DNA from: JBBQWT01 sp038210375
Lineage (GTDB): Bacteria; Acidobacteriota; Terriglobia; Terriglobales; Acidobacteriaceae
Direction: 5' to 3'
Length of the DNA: 32,402 bases
Assembly (NCBI GenBank): GCA_038210375.1
Contig: JBBQWT010000033.1
Coordinates: 1 to 32,402 of the forward strand
The first letter of the stretch is position 1, and every line of letters starts with the position of its first letter. Shown one piece after another: positions 1 to 8,853 of the stretch. Below the pieces are notes generated by a model, which saw only the letters and a list, made by a program, of their open reading frames with translations, searched no databases and was not told the origin of the DNA. The position numbers and the translations under genes are program-made.

Positions 1-1259
1 ACAGCCACGGTGACCGTGTGCTCATGGCGGGGCAATTTTAGGAAGAATGGGAGCGTTGCTCCCACCACCATAAACGTTGCCAGCAAGCCGAACCCATAGA
101 GAAAGTTTCCCGTGCGCTTGTTCAGATAGCCCACTGCCAGCGGTCCGAGGACGCCGCCAATGTTGCCGATTCCGTTGACGAACCCGGCGACCGACCCTGC
201 CATTTTGCGCGAAAACCATTCGGTCGGAATCGCCCAGAAGGGCCCCAGGGGAGCGAACGCGCCGATTGCCGCCACGCACACCAGCACAAACGCGATCACG
301 GGATAATGCGACGTGGCCAGCACTCCGGCGAACAGCGCCACCCCGCCGATCGCCATGGGCGCGGAAACATGGGCGCGGCGCTCGTGGACCTTGTCAGAGT
401 GGGTGGAGTTCAACAACAACGAAAGCGCACCCACCACAAATGGGAACGTATACAGAACGCCCAGGGTGAAATTGCTGAAATGGGTTTTCTGACTGGCCAG
501 GGCGCTGGGCAGCCAGAACAGGTATCCCAACTGGCCGCTCAGCATGAGCAGCTTGATGAGGGCCAGCAGCAATACCTGCGGAGCAAGTATTGCTTTCCAG
601 TAAATTTCCTTCCCCACCGGTTCCCGCGCCACCAGCTCGGCTTGAAAAGTGGTTTGCAGATGGTCGCTTTCCTCCGGCTTCAGCCACGGGGCCTGGCGAG
701 GGTAATCGTAAATTCCCCACAGCCATACCAGCAGCCACAGGAGGGGCAACAGGCCTTCGGCGACCAGCATGACCCGCCAATTCCAACGATCCAGTAGCCA
801 GCCCGATACCGGGGCTGACACCACCAACGAAATGGGCAGCGCCAGCGAAAACCACGCGCTGGCCCGGGCGCGCTCCTTGCGCGGAAACCAGTGTGAAAGC
901 AGAATCAGGGTGGCGGGATACATGCCGCCTTCGGCCACGCCCAGCAGCAGGCGCATCACCCATAACTGGTGCCAGTTTTGCACCAGCCCGCAGCCTACGG
1001 CGGCCAATCCCCAGGCTACGAGCAGAATGCTGACGAACCACTTCGTGCTCCAGTGGCTGGCCAGGTATCCCCCGGGAATTTGCAGCAGCAGGTATCCCCA
1101 GAAAAAAGCGCCGGCGATGGACCCGGCCTGCAGCGAGTTCATGTGCAGGTCACGGCTCATGGCCGGCAATGCCTGCGACACGTTGGTGCGATTGATGAAG
1201 GCAATCGCATACATGATGGTGGCGACCGGAATGATTCGCAGCCAGCGTTGGTTGGTCAT
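1..1259 (-). CDS. MFS transporter, anion:cation symporter (ACS) family, partial; probable tartrate/dicarboxylate permease
   Basis: The minus frame opens at an ATG at 1257-1259 and stays open for 419 codons to the left edge, so only a few C-terminal residues are missing. It begins MTNQRWLRIIPVATIMYAIA and continues with FINRTNVSQALPAMSRDL, the usual first-helix region of ACS permeases such as TtuB, GudP and ExuT. About twelve hydrophobic segments follow, with a central cytoplasmic loop near residue 200 (YPRQAPWLKPEESDHL). It should be an inner-membrane proton-coupled carboxylate importer. It lies 58 bases downstream of a tartrate/D-malate dehydrogenase on the same strand, so tartrate or D-malate is the natural guess for substrate. 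That substrate is inferred from context. Family membership is clear, specificity is not. A weak GGAAAG precedes the start. Confidence 0.9.
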   Translation of the reverse strand, partial: MTNQRWLRIIPVATIMYAIAFINRTNVSQALPAMSRDLHMNSLQAGSIAGAFFWGYLLLQIPGGYLASHWSTKWFVSILLVAWGLAAVGCGLVQNWHQLWVMRLLLGVAEGGMYPATLILLSHWFPRKERARASAWFSLALPISLVVSAPVSGWLLDRWNWRVMLVAEGLLPLLWLLVWLWGIYDYPRQAPWLKPEESDHLQTTFQAELVAREPVGKEIYWKAILAPQVLLLALIKLLMLSGQLGYLFWLPSALASQKTHFSNFTLGVLYTFPFVVGALSLLLNSTHSDKVHERRAHVSAPMAIGGVALFAGVLATSHYPVIAFVLVCVAAIGAFAPLGPFWAIPTEWFSRKMAGSVAGFVNGIGNIGGVLGPLAVGYLNKRTGNFLYGFGLLATFMVVGATLPFFLKLPRHEHTVTVA

Positions 1260-1317
1260 AGTTTGCTTTCCGCGCCGGACGAGCGCAACATAGCCTTCTC
1301 AAGTTCAATTGACATTC

Positions 1318-2394
1318 TTATGTCTGGACCTCGAGGTTGCGCGCGATCGCCTCGCCCAACTCGCGGGTGGTAGCGGCGCCCCCCAGATCGGGAGTTCGTA
1401 CTTCTGATCGCTCCAGGACCCCCGCGATGGATGATTCGATGGCGTCCGCGGCTTCCGCTTCGCCGAGATGCCTCAACATCATGGCCCCCGACCAGATCTG
1501 GCCGATAGGATTGGCGATTCCCTGGCCCGCGATATCGGGAGCGGAGCCGTGCACCGGCTCGAACATTGAAGGGAAATCTTTTTCGGGATTAAGGTTGGCC
1601 GACGGCGCAATGCCGATCGAGCCCACGATGGCGGGCCCCAGGTCGGACAAAATATCGCCAAAAAGGTTGGAGCCCACAACCACGTCAAACCAGTCGGGGT
1701 GGCGCACAAAGTGCGCGGTCAAAATATCGATGTGGTACTGGTCAGCCGCGATTTGAGGATAGTCGCGCGCGATGGCGTGGAAACACTCATCCCAGAACGG
1801 CATGGTATGGATAATGCCATTGGATTTGGTGGCGGAGGTCACATGCTTGCGGCGGCGCCCCGCCAGCTCGAAGGCATAGCGCACCACGCGGTTGATTCCG
1901 CGCCGTGTGAACACCGTCTGCTGCATGGCAATTTCATCTTCGGTGCCCTCGTAGATACGGCCGCCGATATTGGAATATTCGCCCTCGTTGTTCTCGCGCA
2001 CCACCACGAAATCAATTTGACCGGGAAGCCAGTGTTTGAGCGGCCCATCGATGCCGGCAAACAGGCGCACCGGGCGCAGGTTCACGTACTGGTGAAATTC
2101 GCGGCGTATGGGAATCAGCAATCCCCAAAGCGAAACGTGGTCGGGGACCGAAGGATCGCCCACCGCCCCCAGGAAGATGGCGTCCATGGGCCGAAGTTGC
2201 TCAAGGCCGCCAGGCGGCATCATGGCGCCGGTCTTGAGGTAGGTCTGGCAGCTCCAGTCGAATTCGGTCCATCGCACTTTGAATCCAAAACGGCGACCGG
2301 CGGCGTCGACCACGCGAATCCCTTCAGGGACGACTTCCCGGCCAATCCCATCCCCGGCGATGACTGCGACCTGAAGCTTTCGCATGGTTTTCAC
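1318..2394 (-). CDS. Tartrate/D-malate dehydrogenase (decarboxylating), TtuC/DmlA type
   Basis: This is an NAD-dependent beta-decarboxylating dehydrogenase of the isocitrate/isopropylmalate superfamily, 358 aa against about 361 for E. coli DmlA. Visible family blocks are GDGIGREVVPEGIRV near the N-terminus, the substrate-binding REFHQYVNLRPVRLF, the TSATKSNG loop and NLFGDILSDLGPA. The SIGIAPSANLNP and FEPVHGSAPDIAG blocks lie toward the C-terminus. The tartrate/D-malate subgroup is favoured over LeuB by LWGLLIPIRREFHQ and by the resemblance of the start (MKTMRK) to DmlA. The expected reaction is D-malate to pyruvate plus CO2, or oxidation of tartrate. The start is a GTG at 2392-2394; an in-frame ATG lies three codons later, and neither has a clear ribosome binding site. 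It follows the beta-propeller gene by 22 bases and precedes the ACS transporter. Confidence 0.9.
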   Translation of the reverse strand: MKTMRKLQVAVIAGDGIGREVVPEGIRVVDAAGRRFGFKVRWTEFDWSCQTYLKTGAMMPPGGLEQLRPMDAIFLGAVGDPSVPDHVSLWGLLIPIRREFHQYVNLRPVRLFAGIDGPLKHWLPGQIDFVVVRENNEGEYSNIGGRIYEGTEDEIAMQQTVFTRRGINRVVRYAFELAGRRRKHVTSATKSNGIIHTMPFWDECFHAIARDYPQIAADQYHIDILTAHFVRHPDWFDVVVGSNLFGDILSDLGPAIVGSIGIAPSANLNPEKDFPSMFEPVHGSAPDIAGQGIANPIGQIWSGAMMLRHLGEAEAADAIESSIAGVLERSEVRTPDLGGAATTRELGEAIARNLEVQT

Positions 2395-2416
2395 GCGTAT
2401 CGATTGCGGCGCATTT

Positions 2417-3466
2417 TCAGTTGGTGGCGAAGATCAGAAGCCTGGCGGGCGTCGCTGACTGCGCGGCAGTGACCACGTAAAAGCGATGAAGGCTGGGCGC
2501 CAGAATGGAGATCTTTCCGCGATATCCGGTGGCCACTTTACCCACCGCCTCGTAATGGTCGGCATCCTTCTGCTGGTAAACGTTCACAAATCCCTCGGCG
2601 CACGAAAGATAAATGCGCCCGGTGCTCGGATCAAACCACATATCATCGACGCCGTCCGCCGCCGGCAGCGAAACAATTTCTTTTCCGCTATTGGTGTCGA
2701 GCACGGCGAACACCCCAGGCTTGCGCCCCGCCAGGAACAGGCGATGATGGGTCTCATCCAGCACCATCGGGGTGTTGTGCGCGACCTTGGTCAAAGGCCA
2801 GGTGGCTTCCACCTTGCGCGTCTCGCGGTTGATGACCCCAACTTCATTTTTGTCCCGCATGTTCACATAGAGCCGCGGGCTGCCTTTTTCCAAGGCCATG
2901 GCTTCCAGGTTCGACGATTCTACGCGCACGTCGCCGGCAGCCTCGCCGCGCGCCACGTCGATGATGCTGATCAGGGAGTAGTCGTGCCCCAGGTCTTTGC
3001 CGCCATTGCCCACGTAAAGTAACCGGGCGGCGGCATCGTACGCGATGGGATCGGCATCGTCGGTGAGTTTGATGGTTTTTCTGATGACATAGGCCTCGGC
3101 ATCCACGATCTTGCACGAACCGCCGTCACCCCCGTCAATCACAAAAAGCCGGTTGGAACCAAGATCATAGAGAATGCTGTGCGGGACTTCAAAGCCGGCA
3201 ATGCTCTTGATCGTCCGGCCGGTCATCAAATCGAATACTTCAATACTCTTGTGTCCTTCAGCCGCCAGAAAAAGCCGGTGATGTTTCAGGTCCAGGGCAA
3301 AATGATCGAAGTCACCCTTCACCCCGGGCATGGGAACTGCCTTGATCAACTTCAAAGGCGCATTTTCGCTGGACTCGGCCTGCATGCTGGGGACCAGGCC
3401 CCCAGGGTAAAGGGTGAAGATGGCGAGAACCAATGCGGGGATGAGCAACTTCTTCAACGATTTCAT
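2417..3466 (-). CDS. Secreted YVTN/YncE-like beta-propeller protein
   Basis: A 349-aa exported protein. I chose the ATG at 3464-3466 because AGGAG lies nine bases upstream and it starts a good signal peptide (MKSLKKLLIPALVLAIFTLY, cleavage likely after MQA at residue 30). An in-frame start 19 codons earlier lacks these features. The rest is a series of about 45-residue blade-like repeats with pairs such as HHRLFLAAEGHKSIEVFD, SNRLFVIDGG, ARLLYVGNGG and HHRLFLAGRKPGVFAVLD. This is typical of YVTN-family seven-bladed propellers. No catalytic residues are evident. It heads the minus-strand group with the tartrate/D-malate dehydrogenase and the ACS transporter and faces the TonB-dependent receptor gene across a 414-base divergent intergenic region. 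Its molecular role is unknown. Confidence 0.85.
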   Translation of the reverse strand: MKSLKKLLIPALVLAIFTLYPGGLVPSMQAESSENAPLKLIKAVPMPGVKGDFDHFALDLKHHRLFLAAEGHKSIEVFDLMTGRTIKSIAGFEVPHSILYDLGSNRLFVIDGGDGGSCKIVDAEAYVIRKTIKLTDDADPIAYDAAARLLYVGNGGKDLGHDYSLISIIDVARGEAAGDVRVESSNLEAMALEKGSPRLYVNMRDKNEVGVINRETRKVEATWPLTKVAHNTPMVLDETHHRLFLAGRKPGVFAVLDTNSGKEIVSLPAADGVDDMWFDPSTGRIYLSCAEGFVNVYQQKDADHYEAVGKVATGYRGKISILAPSLHRFYVVTAAQSATPARLLIFATN

Positions 3467-3880
3467 CTTATTTATCTCCTGCTCGCCGTATACCAGGGCA
3501 CGGCGAGAATCATCTGGCGTCACCGGTTATTCAGTGGAACCACTTGTTAAGAACCATTCTGCCGAAGCTTTTTTCCATGCCGATTCCTTCGCAGGATGCG
3601 CGCGAGCGCTGTATGCAGGGCCAAGACAATCCCTCTCCGCTTTCGGCTTGATGAGCGTGAGGCAGCGGCATGAATATACTCTGAAGCAACTATGAAATTG
3701 CTTTCATGCTGCGGGCCATCTGGCCCCGTCCGCGCCAGTTCCCGCAATGAATAAAGTTTCATCTGGATTTCACGATTGCTTCATGCGCCGGGATAAACAT
3801 GGCTGCGCGAAAGAAAATTTTTTTATAGACTGATCCTGCTATCGCGCCACGGTAGGCACGAGGTCGGTCTGGAGGCGCCA
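3467..3880. promoter_or_regulatory. Divergent intergenic region between the beta-propeller gene and the TonB-dependent receptor gene
   Basis: No credible gene is present. Both flanking genes read outward, so promoters in each direction are expected. An A/T-rich tract at about 3811-3828 (AAGAAAATTTTTTTATAGAC) lies 50-70 bases before the receptor start and may hold its -10 region, but no convincing -35/-10 pair is visible. A GGAGG stands six bases before the receptor ATG. On the minus side, AGGAGATAAATAAG precedes the propeller ATG. No repeats were recognised. Confidence 0.4.
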
Positions 3881-6800
3881 ATGATCGTTCGCTGCCGAGC
3901 AACCCGTACCCGCCGCACCCTGATCGCACTTATTCTGCCCGCCATCTTTTTGGCTTTGTTCTTGCCGCTTTGCGCGAGCGCGCAGGAATCAGGCGGCACC
4001 ATCGTGGGGGTTGTCACCGATCCCCAGGGCGGTGTCGTAGCCGGCAGCAATGTGATCATCAAGAACACCGCAACCGGAGCCGAGCGCGTAGCGCCTCCCA
4101 ACGCCCAGGGCGTTTATACCGCGCCCAACCTGATCCCCGGAAACTACGAGATCAGCTGCACCGCCAGCGGATTCGCTCCCACCATTATCAAGGATGTGGT
4201 GGTAGCGGTGGGCGATCAGCGCGAAATTGATATCCACCTTACCGTGGGCCAGGTGGCGGAAACGGTTACCGTTAACAGCGGTTCGGCGTCGGATGTCCAG
4301 TTGGCCACTTCGGCGGTGGGCAACGTGGTCGATTCCCACACCGTGGTGGAGTTGCCGCTCAACGGCCGCGACTGGACTTCGTTGACCCTGCTGGAACCCG
4401 GAGTCGCGCAAATCCGCACCCAGAAGGCCCTGGGCATCAATAACGATCGCCCCAACCGCGGCCTGGGCGTGGCCCTCACCATCGGCGGCAATCGCCCGCA
4501 GCAGAATAATTACCGGCTGGATGGAGTGAGCATCAACGATTACGCTTCCGGCGCGCCCGGCAGCATCACCGGTTCGGTGCTGGGAGTGGACGCGGTGCAG
4601 GAGTTTTCCGTGGTCACCAGTAACGCTCCGGCTGATTACGGCAAGACTTCCGGCGGAGTCATCAACGCGGCCACCCGATCGGGCAGCAACAGCTTCCATG
4701 GCACCGCGTATGAATTTGCCCGCAACGCCGCACTGGATGCCCGCAACTTCTTTGACCCCAAGGGAGCGCCGCCGTTTTCCCGCAACCAGTTTGGCGGTTC
4801 CGCCGGGGGCCGCATCCTCCGGGATCGCACATTCTTCTTTGCCGACTACGAAGGCCTGCGCCAGAACCAGGGCAATACCACGGTGGATGACGTGCCTTCA
4901 CAGGCCGCCCGCAACGGCACCCTGTGTTCGATTCCGCAGCCCAATTGCGTCACCACCCAGCTTCCCGCGGGCGCCAACACTGACGCCAATGGCGTGAACC
5001 TGCTGGTCAAGCCTTACCTGGCCCTCTACCCCCTGCCCAACGGAGCGCTGTCGCCCAACGGCGACACCGGCAAGTTCAGCTTCGTTTCCCAGCAGGTCAC
5101 CCGCGAAGATTTTCTGACCACTCGCATCGATCACAAAATCTCCGGTTCCGACGACATCCACGGAACTTACCTGTACGACCGTGGCAATACCGCTGCTCCC
5201 GACATCTTCAACTTCAAACAAAATGGCGACATCTCCCGCCGGCACACCCTGGCCATTGAGGAGACCCACATCTTTACTCCCAGTCTGCTCAACACGTTCC
5301 GTCTGGGCTACAACCGCACCGTTTCCATCGCGCCCACCACGCTCAATGCCATCAACCCCGCCGCCACCGACGCCAACCTGGGATTTGACCCCGGACTTCC
5401 CGTAGGACTCATCAACATCCCCGGCATCACCGCTTTCCAGGGCGGAATCGGCGCCCTCGGCGAATATGATTTCCATTACAACTCCTATCAACTGAATCAG
5501 GACCTCTATTACACCCGCGGCAAACATTCGTTCAAGTTTGGATTTGCCGGGGAAATGATCCGATCGAACCAGCTGACCCACGGCGTGAGCCCCAACGGAC
5601 AGTACATCTTTGGCGCCCTGCAATCGTTCCTGCAGAACCAGCCCACCAGTTTCAACACCTTCCTGGGTTCGGCCATCACCCCGCGCGATCTTCGCGAATC
5701 CATCTTCGCGGGATATATGCAGGATGATTACAAGTTCCGGCCCAACCTCACCGTAAACCTCGGGCTGCGCTACGAGATGGCTACCGTTCCGACGGAAACC
5801 AGAAACCAGCTCGCCACCCTGGCCACCCCCACCGACGCCGCTCCCAAACTTGGTTCCCCTTACTTTCAAAATCCCACGCGGCGTAACTTCGAACCGCGCA
5901 TAGGTTTTGCCTGGGACCCGTTCAGCGATGGCAAGACTTCAATTCGTGCGGCTTACGGAATCTATGACGTGCTGCCCCTGCCCTACCAGTTCGAGTTGCT
6001 GACCTTGCTGGCCGGTCCCTTCGCCAAAGCCGGCAATATCGCCTACCCCAACGCGGCTGCGGCTCAGGACCAGTTCCCCAAGAAATCCTTCACCCAGCTC
6101 AACCCCACCCGCCTGCGCTTTGCTTATGTCGATCAAAACCCGCATCGCAACTACGTGCAGCAGTGGTCGATGGATTTCGAACGCCAGATCGTCCCCTCGC
6201 TGACCCTGACCCTGGGCTACATCGGTTCCCACGGCGTGCACCAGCCCTATCACCCGGATGACATTAATTCCGTGCAGCCCACCGTACAGCCAGATGGCAC
6301 TCTGGCATGGCCCGCCAATCGCCAGGGCACAAGGCTCAATCCTAATGTCGGACAGATCGCGGCCATCATCTGGGGAGTCTCTTCCACCTACGAAGGGCTG
6401 GATGTGAAGGTGATCAAGCGCATGAGCCACGGCTTCCAGATTCAGGGCTCCTACACGTTCTCCAAAGCCCTAGACACGGGATCATCCTCCATCGCCGGCG
6501 ACACCTTCGGCAATTCGGTTTCCAGCCTTCCCCTCAACCCCAAGGCGCGCCGTGGGCCTTCCGATTTCGATGTCCGCCAGATTGCGGCGATCAACACCAT
6601 CTGGATGGTGCCGGGCTCGCACTCCGACAATAACTTCCTGCGCTGGACTTCCAACGGCTGGCAGGTTGGCGGCATCTTTAGCGCAACCGGCGGCCTGCCG
6701 CTCACCCCCATCATCGCCGGAGACCCGCTGGGTCTGCTCAGCGCGGATACTTACGCCTTCCCCAACCGCGTGCCCAACTGCAATCCCGTGGATTCAAGCT

Positions 6801-7171
6801 TCAAGTCCCATGCTTTGCACTATCTGAGCACGAGCTGCTTCACTTTTCCGGCGAGCAATCTTCCGGCCAATACGACGGTGCCGCGGCTCCTGGGAAATTC
6901 CGGCCGCAATACCGTCAGCGGGCCGGGCTTGACCGATCTTGACCTGGCGTTTTTCAAGAACAACCCCATCCATCGCATCTCCGAAACCTCGAACCTGCAG
7001 TTTCGCTGGGAAATCTTCAACGTCGCCAATCACGCCAACTTCAACGTTCCTACTCCCTCCAACCGTCAGGTCTTTACCGCCGCGGGCGCGACCAATGGCA
7101 ATTTCGGCCTGCTGAATTCCACATCCACTCCTTCGCGGCAGATGCAGCTGGCCGTCAAGTACATCTGGTAA
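3881..7171 (+). CDS. TonB-dependent receptor, Oar-like, with N-terminal carboxypeptidase-regulatory domain
   Basis: A 1096-aa outer-membrane receptor. A signal peptide ends at ASA (residue 34). Residues about 38-115 form a CarboxypepD_reg-like beta-sandwich (GGTIVGVVTDPQGGVVAGSN). A plug-like region covers about 130-270, with NNYRLDGVSIND, GVDAVQEFSVVTSNAPADYG and GGVINAATRSGSNSFHG. The rest is a long beta-barrel ending in an aromatic residue (MQLAVKYIW), as outer-membrane barrels usually do. This layout matches the large receptor families expanded in Acidobacteria, which are related to Oar of Myxococcus and to SusC-like proteins. No clear TonB box was seen. The start is supported by GGAGG six bases upstream. 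The ligand is unknown; an oligosaccharide or peptide substrate would be typical, but nothing here shows it. Two small secreted proteins follow on the same strand. Confidence 0.95.
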   Translation: MIVRCRATRTRRTLIALILPAIFLALFLPLCASAQESGGTIVGVVTDPQGGVVAGSNVIIKNTATGAERVAPPNAQGVYTAPNLIPGNYEISCTASGFAPTIIKDVVVAVGDQREIDIHLTVGQVAETVTVNSGSASDVQLATSAVGNVVDSHTVVELPLNGRDWTSLTLLEPGVAQIRTQKALGINNDRPNRGLGVALTIGGNRPQQNNYRLDGVSINDYASGAPGSITGSVLGVDAVQEFSVVTSNAPADYGKTSGGVINAATRSGSNSFHGTAYEFARNAALDARNFFDPKGAPPFSRNQFGGSAGGRILRDRTFFFADYEGLRQNQGNTTVDDVPSQAARNGTLCSIPQPNCVTTQLPAGANTDANGVNLLVKPYLALYPLPNGALSPNGDTGKFSFVSQQVTREDFLTTRIDHKISGSDDIHGTYLYDRGNTAAPDIFNFKQNGDISRRHTLAIEETHIFTPSLLNTFRLGYNRTVSIAPTTLNAINPAATDANLGFDPGLPVGLINIPGITAFQGGIGALGEYDFHYNSYQLNQDLYYTRGKHSFKFGFAGEMIRSNQLTHGVSPNGQYIFGALQSFLQNQPTSFNTFLGSAITPRDLRESIFAGYMQDDYKFRPNLTVNLGLRYEMATVPTETRNQLATLATPTDAAPKLGSPYFQNPTRRNFEPRIGFAWDPFSDGKTSIRAAYGIYDVLPLPYQFELLTLLAGPFAKAGNIAYPNAAAAQDQFPKKSFTQLNPTRLRFAYVDQNPHRNYVQQWSMDFERQIVPSLTLTLGYIGSHGVHQPYHPDDINSVQPTVQPDGTLAWPANRQGTRLNPNVGQIAAIIWGVSSTYEGLDVKVIKRMSHGFQIQGSYTFSKALDTGSSSIAGDTFGNSVSSLPLNPKARRGPSDFDVRQIAAINTIWMVPGSHSDNNFLRWTSNGWQVGGIFSATGGLPLTPIIAGDPLGLLSADTYAFPNRVPNCNPVDSSFKSHALHYLSTSCFTFPASNLPANTTVPRLLGNSGRNTVSGPGLTDLDLAFFKNNPIHRISETSNLQFRWEIFNVANHANFNVPTPSNRQVFTAAGATNGNFGLLNSTSTPSRQMQLAVKYIW

Positions 7172-7175
7172 ACAG

Positions 7176-7200
7176 ACCCCGGGGCCTGTCCGGCCCGGGT
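7176..7200 (+). terminator. GC-rich bulged hairpin after the TonB-dependent receptor gene
   Basis: Just after the receptor stop, ACCCCGGGGCC and CGGCCCGGGT can pair with single-base bulges around a short loop. No T-run follows, so it may be a weak terminator or a 3'-end stabilising structure rather than a classical rho-independent site. Confidence 0.4.
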
Positions 7201-7264
7201 ACTGCTCAACTTATTGCACGGCAAAACTGAATAGCACTCAACCATCGACCCGGAGAGACGTTTC

Positions 7265-7738
7265 ATGAAGAAGTGGACCACGATTGCAATCTTAATGGCA
7301 GGGCTGGCAATAGTTGCCAGTGCCCAGAACGCGCCGGTTACCAACAATATCTTCGCCCAGAAACTGGTGGATGGTTTCACCACAAAATACGTTCGCCTGA
7401 TCAGCATGGGCATCCATGCCAAGGCGCCTGGGGCGGACAAATACCACATCGTCGCGCATACGTTGAAAAAGTTAATCGGTCACGAATCCACACCCGACGA
7501 TATGTCGTTGATGCAGACCGGAATTCCGGATGGTCCCAACAGCGTGGAAGGCGGAATCTTTGACGTTGCCATCCCTCTGCATAACTCCGGCGGTAAGGTC
7601 ATTGGCGTGATGGCGGTCCACATCAAGCCCGGCCCCGGCGATCCTAAGGCCGAGACCTTGAAGCTGGCATACCAGATTCGCTCGGAGTTCGAAAAGCAAA
7701 TCCCCAACAACGCCCGGCTGTTTGCTCCCACGCATTGA
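7265..7738 (+). CDS. Secreted single-domain protein, Cache/PAS-like fold suspected
   Basis: 157 aa. The ATG is preceded by GGAGAG at seven bases. A signal peptide ends after VASA (residue 20). The mature protein carries one domain of about 130 residues with IFAQKLVDGFTTKYVRL, SMGIHAKAPGADKYHIVAH, a GGIFDVAIPLHNSGGKVIGV strand pair and a helical tail. The order (helix, strand with a backbone like VAH, then PL-x-GG-K-VIGV) resembles extracytoplasmic Cache/PAS-like sensor domains. That fold is my inference. The same domain occurs twice in the next gene, 106 bases downstream, so the two genes arose by duplication. There is no transmembrane anchor or output domain, so it would be a free periplasmic or secreted binding protein. 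Function unknown. Confidence 0.8.
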   Translation: MKKWTTIAILMAGLAIVASAQNAPVTNNIFAQKLVDGFTTKYVRLISMGIHAKAPGADKYHIVAHTLKKLIGHESTPDDMSLMQTGIPDGPNSVEGGIFDVAIPLHNSGGKVIGVMAVHIKPGPGDPKAETLKLAYQIRSEFEKQIPNNARLFAPTH

Positions 7739-7844
7739 AGCAACCTCCGCAGCTACATGGTTGGCTGTCAAGCCATCCGCATGCAGCAGCGGCGGAGTCC
7801 GCAGGACTGCGGTGGAACTGAATAATTAGGAAATCAGGAGAGAA

Positions 7845-8753
7845 ATGATCAAGAGAACCGCAATCATCACGCTATTGATACTGGCAAGCGGAATTGCCAC
7901 CCGCCTGGCGGCCGACCCGGCGCCCCCGCCTAACAACATTCTCGCGCAAAAGCTGGTGGATGATTTTACCGCGAAGTATCTGCGGCTGATCACCATGGGC
8001 ATTCATGCCAAGCGGCCGAACTCCTCCGAATACGTGATCGTGGCCCACACCAAGCGGGCCAATATCGGAAATAAGTCGGAAAGTGAAGACACCGATGCCA
8101 TGACATCCGGCAAGCCTTTCGGCCCGGAGCCGCTCGAAGGCGGGCAGTACAACGTGATCCTCGCGCTGCACGACGTCGCCGCCAAAACCATTGGCGCCCT
8201 GGTGTTGCACGTGAAACCCGCGGTCACCCCGGGAAGCGATGGCAAGGCGGCCGCCCTGCGCCTCTCCACCCAGATCAGGGACGACCTTGCCGGCAAAATC
8301 CCTTCCGAGGACAAGCTGTTTGTCGAAGCCGATGCCGGCGTTCCCCAGAAGATCTTCGCGCAGAAGCTGGCTGAAGACGAGGCCGCGAAACACCCCGAGG
8401 TGAACATCGTAGGCTTCCACGTGAACCCGCCCAATTCGGCGGACAACATTATCATCGCCGCCAGCAACAGCCGCAAAGTGGGTAAGAAATCTTCTCCCGA
8501 TGACGTTGAAGTCATTACCACCGGCAAACCCGCGGTGGACAAGCGAGTGGAGCGAAGTTTGACCGATGTCGGCCTGCCGCTCAAGGACGCCCAGGGAACC
8601 ATCATCGGCATGGTGGTGATGGAAGTGAAGTTCAGCTACACCAAAGATGAGAAAGTTGCGCTGAAGCGGGCGCAGCAAATCCTGAGCGAGATCGAAAAGC
8701 AGGTCCCCACCAAGGACAAACTCTTTGAAACCGCCAAAACGCGCGAGCTGTAA
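7845..8753 (+). CDS. Secreted protein with two tandem Cache/PAS-like domains
   Basis: 302 aa, with AGGAGAG directly upstream and a signal peptide ending at LAA (residue 23). Domain 1 (about 30-163) is closely similar to the whole neighbouring 157-aa protein: both have AQKLVD-x-FT-x-KY, the block MGIHAK-x-P, IVAHT and an IR-x(6)-IP-x(4)-LF end. Domain 2 (about 168-298) repeats the pattern in diverged form (FAQKLAEDEAAKHPEVNIVG, SSPDDVEVITTGKP, LPLKDAQGTIIGMVVMEVK, IEKQVPTKDKLFE). No cysteines, anchors or catalytic motifs were noticed. The fold assignment to Cache/PAS is inferred from the strand pattern only. It probably shares a transcript with the preceding gene. Ligand and role are unknown. 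Confidence 0.8.
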   Translation: MIKRTAIITLLILASGIATRLAADPAPPPNNILAQKLVDDFTAKYLRLITMGIHAKRPNSSEYVIVAHTKRANIGNKSESEDTDAMTSGKPFGPEPLEGGQYNVILALHDVAAKTIGALVLHVKPAVTPGSDGKAAALRLSTQIRDDLAGKIPSEDKLFVEADAGVPQKIFAQKLAEDEAAKHPEVNIVGFHVNPPNSADNIIIAASNSRKVGKKSSPDDVEVITTGKPAVDKRVERSLTDVGLPLKDAQGTIIGMVVMEVKFSYTKDEKVALKRAQQILSEIEKQVPTKDKLFETAKTREL

Positions 8754-8796
8754 CCGTCGTCCGTCTGATGTTTACGCCCGTGACCCGGCCAGGGCT

Positions 8797-8812
8797 GCTG
8801 AAAAATTTCAGC
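8797..8812 (+). terminator. Short hairpin after the tandem-domain secreted protein gene
   Basis: GCTGAAA-AA-TTTCAGC forms a perfect seven-base stem 43 bases after the stop codon. There is no following T-run, so its role as a terminator is uncertain. Confidence 0.4.
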
Positions 8813-8853
8813 GGCAAAGCTCAAACCATGAACGTCACTGAGAGGGGTTGTTG

